Source: Pirellula staleyi DSM 6068 | GTDB taxonomy: Bacteria; Planctomycetota; Planctomycetia; Pirellulales; Pirellulaceae | Assembly (NCBI GenBank): GCA_945875845.1 | Contig: CAMCMB010000026.1 | Span: 1-64,000, forward strand | Reading direction: 5' to 3' | DNA length: 64,000 nt | Shown: positions 25,473 through 35,881 of the stretch, piece by piece | How the letters are laid out: every line of letters starts with the position of its first letter | Numbering within the stretch: the stretch's first letter is position 1 | Program-made: the position numbers and the translations under genes | Notes under the pieces: model-generated | Told to the model about the DNA's origin: nothing | Seen by the model: only the letters and a program-made list of their open reading frames with translations | The model's database searches: none

Positions 25473-27768
25473 TCGAGATAGAGACAGTTCGAAAGAACAA
25501 CCGACTTTTGAACCCGCAGAAATCCTTTTGTCTAACTTGCTCAATGATGTCGTTTGCGAACAAAGTCCGCCAGAGTTAACCAACAGAATTGTCTCGCAAT
25601 TCAATCGAGTCACTGCGTGCGAGTCTGCTTCCGCAACGACCAGCAAGTCCGCATCAATGCAAGATTTGTCAGGAGGTTTGTTCTCGCTTGCTGAGTATGA
25701 CCAAGCGGTGGCATTTGCCGAAAGCGAGATTGCCAGAGGCTACGGATGGACGGTTCCTCTCGCAGCTGAGAATGCAAAAGGTAGAAGTCAGCTCGCGGAG
25801 AAGAAACTGAGTGTTTGGATCCAGCGGGGCACAATGCTCGTTGCGGTACTCGCGGCATGTGTACTGGCTGTGCTGTTGATTCCACCGGGATTTGAAACCA
25901 AGCCGACCATTGAACCTCGGATCAATGACATTGCTGACTCGCGATTGGATCAATCGCAACGAGTGGACCAAACCGTTCCGCCACAAGTTGCCAGCCAGCC
26001 CGATTCCGTGGCGGTGATAACGGCTGCTCCAGATTCCATCGAAAAACCCTTTTCAAACGAAAGGCAGCTTGCTATCGTCCCCGACAATCGCGTTGATAAC
26101 GCAATTAAACCTCCGAACTCGCCCATGGTTGTTGCAAACAATCATGGACCTAGTTCGCCCACGAAACAAATGTCAGACAACGATATAATCGGTATCATTG
26201 ATGATCAATTAAAACTCCTTTGGGAACGAGTTGGCGTGACGCCGCAACCGAGTATTAAGACCGAACTTTGGTTGGAACGATCCTCGCTGGCTATTGTCGG
26301 ACGACTCCCAACGGCTGCCGAGAAAGAAGCATTTCGCAGTAACAAAAATGGCAGTCGCAACGTTGAGTACGTGGATAAGCTTCTAGCGAGTCAGGAGTTT
26401 TCAAAGCGATGGTCCGAAATAGTAGCAGGGCACTATCTTGGAAAGGGAGTCGAAGGTATCCGTTCTCAGCCCGGACCTCAGCTTTCCTTTGTGAAATGGA
26501 TTGCAGACTCGCTGTCGAATAAAGTCTTTGTCGGAGACATCGAGCGCGAGATGATTTCCGGCCCAAACTCAGCTGCTACGTCGGAGAGTCCATTGCTCCG
26601 AACCGATCCCGCGGCCTTTTGGCTTGCGGATATTCTAGAGCGTTCCGAGGTTGACCACCGCGAATCGTCTGAGCATCTCTCCAAGAAGCCGCTTGAGCAA
26701 AAGAACGTTGGATTAGTGGCAGCGGCGCGGCAAACGATGCGAATCGCTGGAAGCGCGTCGATGGTTTGTTCGCAATGTCATGATGGCGAATCTCGCAAGG
26801 GCGACTTTGATGACTATCTGGCCGCCACGCAATCGATTCGTGGTCAGGATTCCTTTTGGAAAGTCCCTGCAAGTCTGTCTGGCATATCTCTCGACCGCCG
26901 AGTTGCGGGCGTACGACCTTTGAAAGTCGTGAAGTCTTCCGAGTATTTTTTTGAAGATGCGGAAGGACGCTTGAAGCTGTCTGTAGCTGGCCCCCCGATC
27001 CAAATCAATGGAACTACGGCGAGAAGTACGCTGGCGGATTGGTTCCGATCATCGGTAGAACCAAGACGAGCTATGGTGGAGTTGGTCTGGAATGAGGTTT
27101 TCAAGCAACCTTTGGTTCCCGTTTTTGGTTTAACGGAAGAGGAAGGCAACAACGACCGTGCGGATTTGCGATACTTCCTGGCTAGTCAAATGCAAACCGG
27201 CGAGAGAGACTTGGGAGCACTCCTACGATGGATGGTTTTGTCGAGCGCATTTCGTCTTGATGGACAAAAAATGGATTCGCCTTGGTATCTAAAAGCAACC
27301 TCGGAACAGATTGCCGAAGCGCAAAAACAGACAAGGCTTTTCGCAAGTTTATTTTCGTCCGAATCGTCGATACGTGAATCCAAATGGAATTCCATCAATG
27401 AGATTGCAAATTGGGTCAAAGCGAATCGCTCTTACGAATTGAACAATCAAGCGTTAGCACAGGGGGCGATAAGCCCGACTTCGCAGAGCAGCCTGTCACA
27501 GACCAGTAAGCCAAATTACAGCGAAGCCCAAGTCCGGTTCTTGGTCTCATTGTCGAAACCGTATCGAAAAGTTTCCGACGTCGCTAATCGATTGGCCGCT
27601 AGCCAAATGTCTTGGCCCATGCTTCTCGAGCATGCCTATCTCGTCAGTGATTCGCGTTTTCCGACTCAAGGCGAACGGGATGAATCCGAGAAACTATTCC
27701 AAGCCGTTGAACAAGATCGAGCAAAGGCATTGGTCATGATTATCAACTCAAAGCTCGGTTCCAATTGA
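25465..27768 (+). CDS. Membrane regulator-like protein: cytoplasmic N-terminus, one TM helix, PSD1-type extracytoplasmic region
   Basis: A 767-residue protein starting with GTG inside the sigma-factor gene. Residues 1-115 are soluble and helical, in the position of an anti-sigma domain (EILLSNLLNDVVCEQSPPEL). One membrane helix follows at about 122-141 (GTMLVAVLAACVLAVLLIPP). After a linker, residues 237-440 resemble DUF1549, with SSLAIVGRLPTAAEKEAF and KLLASQEFSKRWSEIV. A CSQCH motif lies at 435-439, and DUF1553-like sequence (ELVWNEVFKQPLVPVFGL) comes later. This suggests a sensor that ties an ECF factor to an envelope redox or substrate signal. The family blocks are seen in sequence; the anti-sigma role is inference from position and topology. 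Confidence 0.75.
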   Translation: MIDRDRDSSKEQPTFEPAEILLSNLLNDVVCEQSPPELTNRIVSQFNRVTACESASATTSKSASMQDLSGGLFSLAEYDQAVAFAESEIARGYGWTVPLAAENAKGRSQLAEKKLSVWIQRGTMLVAVLAACVLAVLLIPPGFETKPTIEPRINDIADSRLDQSQRVDQTVPPQVASQPDSVAVITAAPDSIEKPFSNERQLAIVPDNRVDNAIKPPNSPMVVANNHGPSSPTKQMSDNDIIGIIDDQLKLLWERVGVTPQPSIKTELWLERSSLAIVGRLPTAAEKEAFRSNKNGSRNVEYVDKLLASQEFSKRWSEIVAGHYLGKGVEGIRSQPGPQLSFVKWIADSLSNKVFVGDIEREMISGPNSAATSESPLLRTDPAAFWLADILERSEVDHRESSEHLSKKPLEQKNVGLVAAARQTMRIAGSASMVCSQCHDGESRKGDFDDYLAATQSIRGQDSFWKVPASLSGISLDRRVAGVRPLKVVKSSEYFFEDAEGRLKLSVAGPPIQINGTTARSTLADWFRSSVEPRRAMVELVWNEVFKQPLVPVFGLTEEEGNNDRADLRYFLASQMQTGERDLGALLRWMVLSSAFRLDGQKMDSPWYLKATSEQIAEAQKQTRLFASLFSSESSIRESKWNSINEIANWVKANRSYELNNQALAQGAISPTSQSSLSQTSKPNYSEAQVRFLVSLSKPYRKVSDVANRLAASQMSWPMLLEHAYLVSDSRFPTQGERDESEKLFQAVEQDRAKALVMIINSKLGSN

Positions 27769-27790
27769 TTGGAACCATTGCGTCGTAAGC

Positions 27791-27875
27791 TCGGGAGGGT
27801 GAGGCTCCTGCCGAACCATTGCGTGGTAAGCTCGGCAGGAGCCTCGCCCTCCCGATGGATTTTTCAATTCGATGT
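27791..27875. terminator. Hairpin repeat with T-rich flank, likely terminator between convergent genes
   Basis: Arms CGGGAGGGTGAGGCTCCTGC and its complement (one G-T wobble) form a stem of about 23 bp; the loop contains a small ACCA/TGGT pair. GATGGATTTTTC follows on the plus strand, so this can end the sigma operon. The downstream gene is convergent. The same hairpin recurs at 58058-58121, so it is also a dispersed repeat. Confidence 0.65.
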
Positions 27876-27891
27876 TGCAAGTGCGCTTAGT

Positions 27892-28383
27892 TTAGGAAAC
27901 GATTGGGGTTTCTGGCAAGACAGGGGCCCAAGCGGCGGCGATCAATCTCCGTTCTAAGGCCTCGTGCTCCATTATGGACTCAAACAGACATTTTATCTGT
28001 TTCCAAATATCTAGCGTTTGACACGATAGTTTACCGGAGTATTCGAGATCATCGAAGTGTTCACTCAGGGCGACGCACTGTAGGACGATGCTCAAGTGCT
28101 GATCGAGTGCTTTGGACACATTGCGATCTTGGTTGGGGCCCGAAACCGGGACGTAGCCATACGTCTCTTCTAAACGAAACTGTCCGGACAGTTCGTCACG
28201 AAGACGCCTCAACACGGAACCGCCATTTTGCTCAATCCAATCGCCACAAAAGGGCTCTTGAGCGTACGACCCCAGCAAGTTAACGTCGTCCCAAAGTGCA
28301 GTATTGCATTCTTTGAGTTCGTTTAGAAATGCGATATTAACAACGCGAACATAACCAACTGAGGTCATCTTTTTGCCTCGCAA
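27892..28383 (-). CDS. Small helical protein, possibly hemerythrin-like
   Basis: A 163-residue (or 158 from the ATG at 28368, MTSVGYVRVV) soluble helical protein. Segments such as FRLEETYGYV, ALSEHFDDLEY and FESIMEHEALERRLI have the spacing of a four-helix bundle with His/Glu pairs, reminiscent of hemerythrin-like domains, but several iron-ligand positions are not clearly filled. It stands alone, convergent with the sigma operon. Product function is unknown. Confidence 0.6.
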   Translation of the reverse strand: MRGKKMTSVGYVRVVNIAFLNELKECNTALWDDVNLLGSYAQEPFCGDWIEQNGGSVLRRLRDELSGQFRLEETYGYVPVSGPNQDRNVSKALDQHLSIVLQCVALSEHFDDLEYSGKLSCQTLDIWKQIKCLFESIMEHEALERRLIAAAWAPVLPETPIVS

Positions 28384-28516
28384 AATCTGAGTTGGAAGGA
28401 TAACGGTCGAATCGGAGTCGTGAAACTGCTTCTTGATGTGGAATCGAGGTTACCATTTCTCTCGCGTGCTCGCAACCATTTAAGCTCGGATAGGGAGAGC
28501 TCGTTCGTAAGTCTTT

Positions 28517-28596
28517 TAGCGGAGTGGCGCGAGCCTCCCGGTGAACTCCCAAATCATCTGCGAACCCTAACCGGACAGCTTGCGCTGTTCCACTAA
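28517..28596. repeat. 80 bp REP-like hairpin element, copy 3
   Basis: TAGCGGAGTGGCGCGAGC at the left and GCTTGCGCTGTTCCACTA at the right pair with each other, with an inner CCGGTGA/TAACCGG pair. It is the third member of the family at 4472-4551 and 7590-7664, and lies between the DUF1501 stop codon and the start of the small helical gene. Confidence 0.7.
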
Positions 28597-28636
28597 AAAA
28601 TGAGAGATATTTTGCGTAACGTTTACCCCAGAATCC

Positions 28637-30112
28637 CTAAGCTAAAATCTCTGGAATGATCTTCCCTTCGACGTTGGTCAGTCTACGTTGAATACCGTTA
28701 TGTTCGAAACTCAGTCTTTCGAAATCAAGGCCAAGGAGATGGAGGATGGTTGCGTTGAAATGGTAAAGGGGATGGATATCTTGAACCGCTCTTTGGCCTA
28801 AATCATCGGTTGCACCATGACTCACGCCGGGCTTCACTCCCGCGCCAGTCATCCAGCAGGTGAAACCGTCTGGATTGTGATCGCGGCCTTTCGATCCTTT
28901 CTGAAAAAAAGGCATGCGTCCGAACTCGGTACACCAAACCACAAGGGTGTCCTGCAACAAGCCCCGTTGCTTTAGATCCTGGATCAAAGCGGCTGCGGGT
29001 TGATCGAGGATTTGTGCATGGATGTCGTATTGCTCTTGGATCGCGTTATGTCCATCCCAATTGAGCACGCCCCCACTCGCATAGGCGCCATTGAATAGTT
29101 GCACAAACCGCACACCTCGTTCGATGAGGCGACGAGCAAGGATGCAGTTTTTGGCGAACGCGGCCTTGTTTGCGTTTTGTGTATCGTCCGCGCCGTACAT
29201 TTTCAGAATATGGTCGGATTCAGTGCTAAGATCGCTGATCTCGGGCACGCTGAGTTGCATCCGAGCGGCGAGTTCATAGCTTGCGATTCGGGCGGCCAGC
29301 TTGCCATCTCCTGGATGTTGTTCGAGATGCCGAGCATTCATCTTTTGAAGCAATGAACGCGATGCAACATCGGCGGGCGATGCGATGCCGGGCGCGATGA
29401 GGTGACGCACAGGTTCCTTGGAACTCAGCGTGGTCCCTTGAAAAGCGGCGGGCAAAAAACCGGGCCCCCAATTGTTGGACCCGTTCTGAGGAACCCCCCG
29501 CGGGTCGGGAATCGCAACGTAAGAAGGCAAGTTCTGATTCTCGCTCCCCAGTGCATACGTTACCCAAGAGCCAAGACTTGGGAAACCATCAAGAACAAAG
29601 CCCGTCGACAGAAAATTCTCGGCTGGCCCATGTGTGTTCGAGGTACTGGTGAGCGAATGAACAAAGGCGATGTCGTCGGTAAGTTCCGCCAGATGCGGGA
29701 TCAAGTCACTCACCCATTTACCGGTCTGGCCGCGCTGATGGAAATTGTATTGCGGTCGAGCCAAGTTGCCTGCGGGACCTTGAAAAGTAACGGATGGTCC
29801 ACCCGGCAGGGGCTTGTCATCCCATTTGATCAGTTCCGGTTTGTAATCCCATGTTTCTAACTGACTGACAGCCCCGGCGCAAAAAATGACCACCACGTTT
29901 TTCGCTTTGCCAGGGAAATGTGGCTGCCTGGCAGCATAGGGTTGGGCGGGATCAATCTTAGGTTGGTCGCTCGAATCCACAAGTAGTCCGTCTGCTCGCA
30001 GCATATTGGCTAACGCAATCGAGCCGATCGCAGTCGCGCTGTTCGAGAGAAACTGCTGGCGATTGAGCATGCCGCCGCCGAGGAGTGAGCCTTTTCCCGA
30101 TTTTGAACTCAT
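28637..30112 (-). CDS. DUF1501 family protein
   Basis: A 491-residue DUF1501 protein. The N terminus [20 protein letters not shown] resembles a Tat leader in which the RR pair has become RQ, so export may be less strict or use another route. Family blocks include [51 protein letters not shown] and the final [19 protein letters not shown]. It starts within the stop codon of the PSD1 gene upstream (ATGA at 30109-30112), so the two are translationally coupled and presumably work together on an unknown extracytoplasmic substrate. Confidence 0.92.
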   Translation of the reverse strand: MSSKSGKGSLLGGGMLNRQQFLSNSATAIGSIALANMLRADGLLVDSSDQPKIDPAQPYAARQPHFPGKAKNVVVIFCAGAVSQLETWDYKPELIKWDDKPLPGGPSVTFQGPAGNLARPQYNFHQRGQTGKWVSDLIPHLAELTDDIAFVHSLTSTSNTHGPAENFLSTGFVLDGFPSLGSWVTYALGSENQNLPSYVAIPDPRGVPQNGSNNWGPGFLPAAFQGTTLSSKEPVRHLIAPGIASPADVASRSLLQKMNARHLEQHPGDGKLAARIASYELAARMQLSVPEISDLSTESDHILKMYGADDTQNANKAAFAKNCILARRLIERGVRFVQLFNGAYASGGVLNWDGHNAIQEQYDIHAQILDQPAAALIQDLKQRGLLQDTLVVWCTEFGRMPFFQKGSKGRDHNPDGFTCWMTGAGVKPGVSHGATDDLGQRAVQDIHPLYHFNATILHLLGLDFERLSFEHNGIQRRLTNVEGKIIPEILA

Positions 30113-33100
30113 GGCAGAAACAAGGCCTCATTGCAGTTGAAAAGAGCTCGGCCAAAGGTCTCCAGTCCGAACTCGCGAACCACGGACTCCGCTTCTTGAA
30201 GCTCGTCGATGCTTGGCTCGCGACTCAGCGCCAAACGATAGGCATGCTGGATTTGATTCTCGAGATCGTCGCCAGCTTCACGCTTCAAGCGTTTCGCGAG
30301 GGCTTGGGATTGCTCAAGTGTAAAGACGCTGTTAAACAAATTGAGTGCTTGGATGGGTGTCGTGGATTCCCGACGAATCGCGGTGCTTTGCCCCGCATCA
30401 GGGCAATCAAAAGCCCCGAAGATCGCTTCGGTCTCGCGGCGAACCTTGTGAGCGTAGATCATGCGGCGAAGTCCCTCGCCGCGAAAAGACTCTATGGGCT
30501 TGTAGCCACTCAGCCCACCCCGTTTGTCAAATAAATCGTAGCCTCGTCCAAACATTTTGAGGTTGAGTTGCCCGCTGATGGCCAGCATCGAGTCGCGAAT
30601 AGTTTCCGCGTCGATCCGACGCGATGGATATCGCCATAGCAAACGGACATCGGCGTCTTTTTCAGCCCCGAGCGGATTCACTGCCGAACTCTGCCGGTAC
30701 GTTCGTGACAATACGATGAGACGATGCATGGCTTTCATCGACCATCCGGTTCGTATGAACTCAGAGGACAACCAATCCAGCAGTTCCGGATGTGAAGGCT
30801 GCATTCCATTATTGCCAAAGTCGCTCGGCGTTGGCACGATTCCAACTCCAAAATGCCCCTGCCAGATCCGATTCACCATCACTCGTGCCGTCAACGGATT
30901 CTCTGGACTTGCTATCCAATTTGCAAGAACAAGGCGGCGTTCCTGCTCAGCGGAATCCTTGTTGAGCGCAACGTCACCCAATGCTCTGAGCACTGCAGGA
31001 ATAACCTCTTCTCGTGGTTGCTCCGGGTCGCCACGGCTGAGCAAATGGATTTTGTCCGGTTTGCGAAACGTACCGGCAAAGACTTTTTGTCCATTCTCTG
31101 CGGTTTTGATCTTTGCCTCCAAATCCCTTTTCTCGTCCAGTAACCGCGTGGCTGTCGCGGCTTCTTCCCGTGAGAGACCTACGGTGGTAAAGTTTCGGCC
31201 GCGATCCGTACCAGCGATCCAGGGAAAACGATCCGTGGAATCCGCCACCAATTGCCAGTTTGCCTCTGTGCCCGTTGCGATATCGATTTTGTATTCCGTC
31301 GCGAGGCGATCTTCGAACTTTCCTTCCCGATCTCGACTCCAGACGACGCGAGAAACCTCTTGTTCTGACGGGAATTCAAGTTCCACCCAGCCTTTGCCCG
31401 TCTCATTGGAAAGCCAGCTTTGGGAGTTGCCAACCAAGCCATCATGGACAAAACGTGGCTCGTGTCGATCCGCGACATTCGTGTCGCCAGAGGTTTTGAC
31501 GCGAGTGCCGAAACTCGAGAGGGCAACGTTTTGTCCCTGTGCATTGTAGACTTCGAGTTCATCCAGACAGGGTTCGAGCCCGTTTGTTGCTTGAATTGTA
31601 AATCGCAGGCGTTTCGCAGTCACCGCTAAAAACCGATCCGTGTTCTTGCGAGGACTTACGGACGGACGTCGCGGCAATACCTGCGAGAGAACGGTCAAAT
31701 TCTGCTCGGCTGTCCCTGCCTCCAGTGTGAAGACGGTTGCCAAGCGGTCGTCGAACTGTTCCTTGCGATCCCTGCTCCAAACGACCCTACCGATACGAGT
31801 GGCTGCCGGCAATTCCAACATCAACCACCCGCTCCCCTTTGCATCAGACATCCAGCTACTCGCGTTGCCATAAATTCCGTCGTTGAGATGCTCCGGCTTG
31901 TGGTTGGTCGAGATGTTGCTGCCAGAGACCGTGACCTTGGTGCCATGAACGGCCAAGGCAATGTTTCGCGGTTGCGGTTCGTCGGTAAAGATCTCAAACT
32001 CGTCGATACAAGGCTCGATCAGGCCGAGCGACGGATGGACGCTTGAATCATGGATCGAGAATCGGATCCATTTTGCTTCGATCGAGGGAAAGGTTTCAAT
32101 GTTCTTGCCTGCGCTGGTGGCAGTCGATTTCGTATTTGGCCGTGCGACGGACACAAAGCTGTTGAGTTGCTCATCGATCTCCGCAACGCGAACTCGCATC
32201 GGTGTAGCTGATTGTTTGAGCGCTTCAGCCGCCGGTGTCCGCAACTCACGGTCCTCATATTCTACGCCCGACACGAACGCTTGCATCGAGTAATAGTCCA
32301 TCGCACTGATCGGATCAAATTTGTGATCGTGGCAACGAGCACAGCCAATGCTCAGGCCGAGGAAAGTCTGGCCAATGTTATTGACAATCTCATCAATGGA
32401 ATCCTGGCGGGCGAGTCGAATGGATGGAGCGTCCTTGCCGATTTGCCCAGACAACAGGACCGAAGCAGTAACAAGAAACCCAGTGGCTGCATCCTCACCC
32501 GAGTGGTCACCTGCGATTTGTTCTTGAATGAACCGGTCGTAAGGTTTGTCCTCATTGAATGCACGGATGACGTAATCGCGATAAGGCCAAGCGTTTGGGC
32601 GCTCAGTGTTGACCTCGAATCCGTGCGTGTCCGCGTAGCGAACGATATCAAGCCAAAACTGAGCCCAGCGCTCGCCGTAACGCGGTGATTGAAGAAGTAC
32701 ATCGACGGCGCGCTCAAACGCACCGCTTTCTGTGTCACCAACAAAGGCTTGAGCTTCCTCCGGAGTGGGTGGCAGACCGGTAAGGTCGAACGTGACGCGA
32801 CGAAGCCAAGAGACACGATCCGCTTCTGGAGACATCGCCAATCCATTTATCTCCAATTTCTTTTGGATGAACGAATCGATCGTGTGGATTCCTTCTGGAG
32901 CCGCGATCGGCTTAAAGCTCCAATGATCCCGAATGTTTTTCAACAGTGCGACATCCACTCCGTCTGGCCAAAGAGCCCCTTCGTCAATCCATTGAATCAG
33001 CGTTTGGATCTCTTTTGTGTTCAATGCATCGCCTTCAGGTGGCATGCGATCCTCTTGGTCCTTGCTTGTGACCAACCGAATCAGTGGACTATCGGCTGAC

Positions 33101-33324
33101 TTTCCCGGCAAGAAACATTCACCGTAGCCATCGCCCCCTCGGAACGCGGCTTGCTTCACATCCAGTCGGAGACCAGACTTCTGCTTCTTGTCGCCGTGAC
33201 ACTCGTAGCAGTGCTTTTGAAAAATGGGACGTACGTCTCGGACAAAATCGATGGTTTGGGCGCGGAGCCTGGGCGCATAGGAAAACGCAAGCAGCAGGCA
33301 GGTGATTCTGGCGTAGCATTGCAT
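30109..33324 (-). CDS. PSD1 protein: cytochrome-type PSCyt1, DUF1549, two discoidin-like modules, DUF1553
   Basis: From the ATG at 33324 the protein has 1071 residues with signal peptide [17 protein letters not shown]; an ATG at 33363 adds 13 residues. A planctomycete cytochrome-type domain follows, with CYECHG and the distal RMPPEGD. DUF1549 comes next, with [12 protein letters not shown] and a second CxxCH in [14 protein letters not shown]. Two similar modules (about 435-560 and 580-705) each carry a SGWLMLEL or KGWVELEF strand and VVWSRDR; these look like F5/8-type C (discoidin) carbohydrate-binding folds. DUF1553 closes the protein ([33 protein letters not shown]). The two CxxCH motifs suggest c-type heme, and the discoidin pair suggests contact with a polysaccharide. 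It is coupled to the downstream DUF1501 gene. Confidence 0.92.
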   Translation of the reverse strand: MQCYARITCLLLAFSYAPRLRAQTIDFVRDVRPIFQKHCYECHGDKKQKSGLRLDVKQAAFRGGDGYGECFLPGKSADSPLIRLVTSKDQEDRMPPEGDALNTKEIQTLIQWIDEGALWPDGVDVALLKNIRDHWSFKPIAAPEGIHTIDSFIQKKLEINGLAMSPEADRVSWLRRVTFDLTGLPPTPEEAQAFVGDTESGAFERAVDVLLQSPRYGERWAQFWLDIVRYADTHGFEVNTERPNAWPYRDYVIRAFNEDKPYDRFIQEQIAGDHSGEDAATGFLVTASVLLSGQIGKDAPSIRLARQDSIDEIVNNIGQTFLGLSIGCARCHDHKFDPISAMDYYSMQAFVSGVEYEDRELRTPAAEALKQSATPMRVRVAEIDEQLNSFVSVARPNTKSTATSAGKNIETFPSIEAKWIRFSIHDSSVHPSLGLIEPCIDEFEIFTDEPQPRNIALAVHGTKVTVSGSNISTNHKPEHLNDGIYGNASSWMSDAKGSGWLMLELPAATRIGRVVWSRDRKEQFDDRLATVFTLEAGTAEQNLTVLSQVLPRRPSVSPRKNTDRFLAVTAKRLRFTIQATNGLEPCLDELEVYNAQGQNVALSSFGTRVKTSGDTNVADRHEPRFVHDGLVGNSQSWLSNETGKGWVELEFPSEQEVSRVVWSRDREGKFEDRLATEYKIDIATGTEANWQLVADSTDRFPWIAGTDRGRNFTTVGLSREEAATATRLLDEKRDLEAKIKTAENGQKVFAGTFRKPDKIHLLSRGDPEQPREEVIPAVLRALGDVALNKDSAEQERRLVLANWIASPENPLTARVMVNRIWQGHFGVGIVPTPSDFGNNGMQPSHPELLDWLSSEFIRTGWSMKAMHRLIVLSRTYRQSSAVNPLGAEKDADVRLLWRYPSRRIDAETIRDSMLAISGQLNLKMFGRGYDLFDKRGGLSGYKPIESFRGEGLRRMIYAHKVRRETEAIFGAFDCPDAGQSTAIRRESTTPIQALNLFNSVFTLEQSQALAKRLKREAGDDLENQIQHAYRLALSREPSIDELQEAESVVREFGLETFGRALFNCNEALFLP

Positions 33325-33450
33325 TGTGTAGTGGAAACGAGATGACACGGAAAACAAACGCAAGAGAGGGTGTGGAGGAAGGGATGCGCTGGCCCTTTAT
33401 CTTACACTCATTTGGGCATCCTTGCGCTGTTTCCATAAACCGGACGCTAG

Positions 33451-33533
33451 GGCTTGTTGATTTAATGGTACGACAGACTTCCAAGTCCGTCATACCGCCC
33501 TTAACCAATGACGACTTCACTAAATAGAGAGCC
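33451..33533 (-). repeat. Nested-palindrome MITE-like element, copy B, internally deleted
   Basis: It keeps GGCTTGTTGATTTAATG at one end, one of the two GACTTCCAAGTC palindromes, and the distal CTTAACCAATGACGACTTCAC block, but has lost the second palindrome and spacer; the far terminus is eroded. Orientation is opposite to copies A, D and E. It lies between icd and the PSD1 gene. Confidence 0.7.
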
Positions 33534-33567
33534 CGCTAGCGCGTTCCGGCCTGTGTAAACTCCCCGA

Positions 33568-35013
33568 CTATTCTCGGGAAAAGCCAACCTTGCCATCGAA
33601 CGTGTAAAGACCTTCGTGCTTGATGATATCGAGTCCGTTTTCGATGATTCGGTTAAACAAACCCATTGTCGCTTTGTGCGTTGTGACAGCTCCTTTGTCA
33701 AATGGAACCAGAAAACGGCATCGGAACGAGTCCGAGAGGAACGTGTCTTCGGTTCCTCCTGGCCATACTTTCATGCCCCGATTCGAAAGCATTTCAAGTT
33801 CCAAGCCGTCGAGCCCTAGCGGCTTCAGTTTTGCTGCGAGCATTTCCGCTCTGTCGACACAATCGATGAAAACATCGACGCCGACATAGGCCTTCTTCTC
33901 AGAGGACCGGATATATGGAGGGCGAGTTGTCAATGGTCTTTCCAACGCTTTGGAATAGTTGACGGCTTTCAACAATTCCGGTTTCTGACCAACACGGGAA
34001 ACGACCGCGGCCGCAAATTCTTTTGTACCAACCTTTTCTTTAGAAATTCCTTCCTTGAAAATGTCGTAGGTGTGCACGCCGTCCTCGATCGTCTTGAGCC
34101 AAGCATTGTGGGCCAGTTCGGCGATATCCGCTTGACCAATGTGGACCAGCATTTGTATCGCACCGAGGAAAAGTCCGGATGGATTCGCTAGGTTTTGGCC
34201 AGCGCGTCGCGGAGCGGATCCGTGAATCGCTTCGAACATCGCACAACTATCTCCGATGTTCGCGCTGCCGGCTAAACCAACCGAACCAGCGATCTGGGCT
34301 GCAACGTCGGACAAGATATCTCCATAGAGATTCGGCATCACGACGACGTCGAATGCTTCGGGGGTGTCTGCAAGCTTCGCCGCCCCAATATCGACGATCC
34401 AATGTTCATTTTCAATATCTGGATATTCAGGGCTAATTTCGTCGAAAACTTTATGAAATAAACCGTCGGTCATCTTCATGATGTTGTCTTTGGTGAAGCA
34501 AGTCACCTTTTTGCGACCGTAGGCGCGTGCGAATTCAAACGCATAGCGAACGATTTTTTCACTACCCGGACGCGAGATCAGCTTTAAGCACTGCATGACG
34601 TCGATGGTTTGTCGGTGCTCGATCCCCGTATAAAGATCTTCTTCGTTTTCTCGAACGATCACGACGTCCATTTTCGGGTGCTTGGTTCGAATATACGGAT
34701 CGTAGCTCAAGCAGGGACGAATGTTGGCATATAGCCCGAAAGCCTTGCGAGTGGCTACGTTGAGAGACTTGTAGCCACCACCTTGTGGCGTTGTGATGGG
34801 GGCTTTCAAGAAAACCTTGGTTCGGCGGAGGCTTTCAAAGGCACCTGGTTCAATACCAGCCAAGTTCCCTTTGAGGTACTGCTTTTCGCCGATTTCAATG
34901 GTCTGAATGTCCAGCCGTGCGCCAGCCTCCTTAAGGATTTGGAGGGTTGCTGCCATGATTTCCGGCCCGATACCGTCACCGTGCGCGACGGTAATTGGAG
35001 TTGCTGATGACAT
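33568..35013 (-). CDS. icd: Isocitrate dehydrogenase
   Basis: A 481-residue isocitrate/isopropylmalate dehydrogenase family enzyme that oxidises isocitrate to 2-oxoglutarate in the citric acid cycle. Visible blocks are ITVAHGDGIGPEIM, the substrate-binding RENEEDLYTGIEH, FTKDNIMKMTDGLF, and the metal-site region NLYGDILSDVAAQIAGSVGL with HGSAPRRAGQNLANPSGLF. The long C-terminal extension (GVDVFIDCVDRAEMLAAKL onward, about 120 residues) is as in Thermus-type isocitrate dehydrogenase and not in isopropylmalate dehydrogenase. Coenzyme choice is probably NADP but not settled. It is separated from kdsB by about 100 bp on the same strand. Confidence 0.92.
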   Translation of the reverse strand: MSSATPITVAHGDGIGPEIMAATLQILKEAGARLDIQTIEIGEKQYLKGNLAGIEPGAFESLRRTKVFLKAPITTPQGGGYKSLNVATRKAFGLYANIRPCLSYDPYIRTKHPKMDVVIVRENEEDLYTGIEHRQTIDVMQCLKLISRPGSEKIVRYAFEFARAYGRKKVTCFTKDNIMKMTDGLFHKVFDEISPEYPDIENEHWIVDIGAAKLADTPEAFDVVVMPNLYGDILSDVAAQIAGSVGLAGSANIGDSCAMFEAIHGSAPRRAGQNLANPSGLFLGAIQMLVHIGQADIAELAHNAWLKTIEDGVHTYDIFKEGISKEKVGTKEFAAAVVSRVGQKPELLKAVNYSKALERPLTTRPPYIRSSEKKAYVGVDVFIDCVDRAEMLAAKLKPLGLDGLELEMLSNRGMKVWPGGTEDTFLSDSFRCRFLVPFDKGAVTTHKATMGLFNRIIENGLDIIKHEGLYTFDGKVGFSRE

Positions 35014-35115
35014 AGTTTTCTTAAGTGGACAGAGGAATTGCGATTACCGAGGTTAGAAATGGTATTCACCAATGCCAACTCACACAACTCGGTAGGGGAA
35101 TTCTAGGGAGCTATT

Positions 35116-35871
35116 TCAGGACGTTTTTTCTCGCCAACGGGCCTTAAAGTTCTCGTAGTCGTCACGGGTGTCGATTCCTCGGGGCGATCTATCAACGATT
35201 CCCACCAAAATGCGACATCCCGCCTGCAAGAATCGGAGCTGCTCCAGCTTCTCGATTTGCTCAAGTTCGCTCAGCGGCAGATCGCCGAGTCGCTGCAGAA
35301 AATCCCGTCGATAAGCGTAAATTCCCAGATGTTGTAGGAATGGAGCGGGTTCCTTGTGCAACAAGCTATCCTCCCAGGTGCGAGGGTGCGGAACGACGGA
35401 ACGACTGAAATAGAGAGCCGCCCCATCATGACCTTTGACAACTTTGACGCATGCCGGATCCTCCAAATCGGTTTTGCTCCGAATGGGAGTCGCGAGCGTC
35501 GCAACATGCGCAGTGGGATCGGATTCGAGCAATTGCATCACCGCATCGATCGAGCTCCCGGCAATCTCTGGCTCATCTCCTTGGACATTGATGAAGATAT
35601 CAACGTCCTCTCGGCTTCGAGCAACTTCAGAAACTCGGTCGGTGCCACTTTGCGCATTCGGATCCGTCATTTGAGCACGGCCACCGAACGACTTCACGTT
35701 CGCACACAAGCGATCGTGATCCACTGCGACGGTAATGCCTCGCGGACGAATGGCGGTTTGGCAAGCACGGTAGGTATGCTCAAGTACAGTCCTACCCGTT
35801 TCGCTCAGCAACAACTTCTCTGGCAAACGCGTCGAGGCCAACCTGGCGGGAATTACGATTTCGCCAATCAT
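35116..35871 (-). CDS. kdsB: 3-deoxy-manno-octulosonate cytidylyltransferase
   Basis: A 251-residue CMP-KDO synthetase. It activates KDO with CTP for lipopolysaccharide core synthesis. Signature blocks are IPARLASTRLPEKLL at the start, SGTDRVSEV, INVQGDEP, and EKLEQLRFLQAG followed by GIDTRDDYE near the end. It implies that this organism makes KDO-containing lipopolysaccharide, in keeping with a Gram-negative-type envelope. It starts 10 bp after the fliM stop codon, so the two are probably cotranscribed. Confidence 0.95.
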   Translation of the reverse strand: MIGEIVIPARLASTRLPEKLLLSETGRTVLEHTYRACQTAIRPRGITVAVDHDRLCANVKSFGGRAQMTDPNAQSGTDRVSEVARSREDVDIFINVQGDEPEIAGSSIDAVMQLLESDPTAHVATLATPIRSKTDLEDPACVKVVKGHDGAALYFSRSVVPHPRTWEDSLLHKEPAPFLQHLGIYAYRRDFLQRLGDLPLSELEQIEKLEQLRFLQAGCRILVGIVDRSPRGIDTRDDYENFKARWREKTS

Positions 35872-35881
35872 TCGTCGCCAA

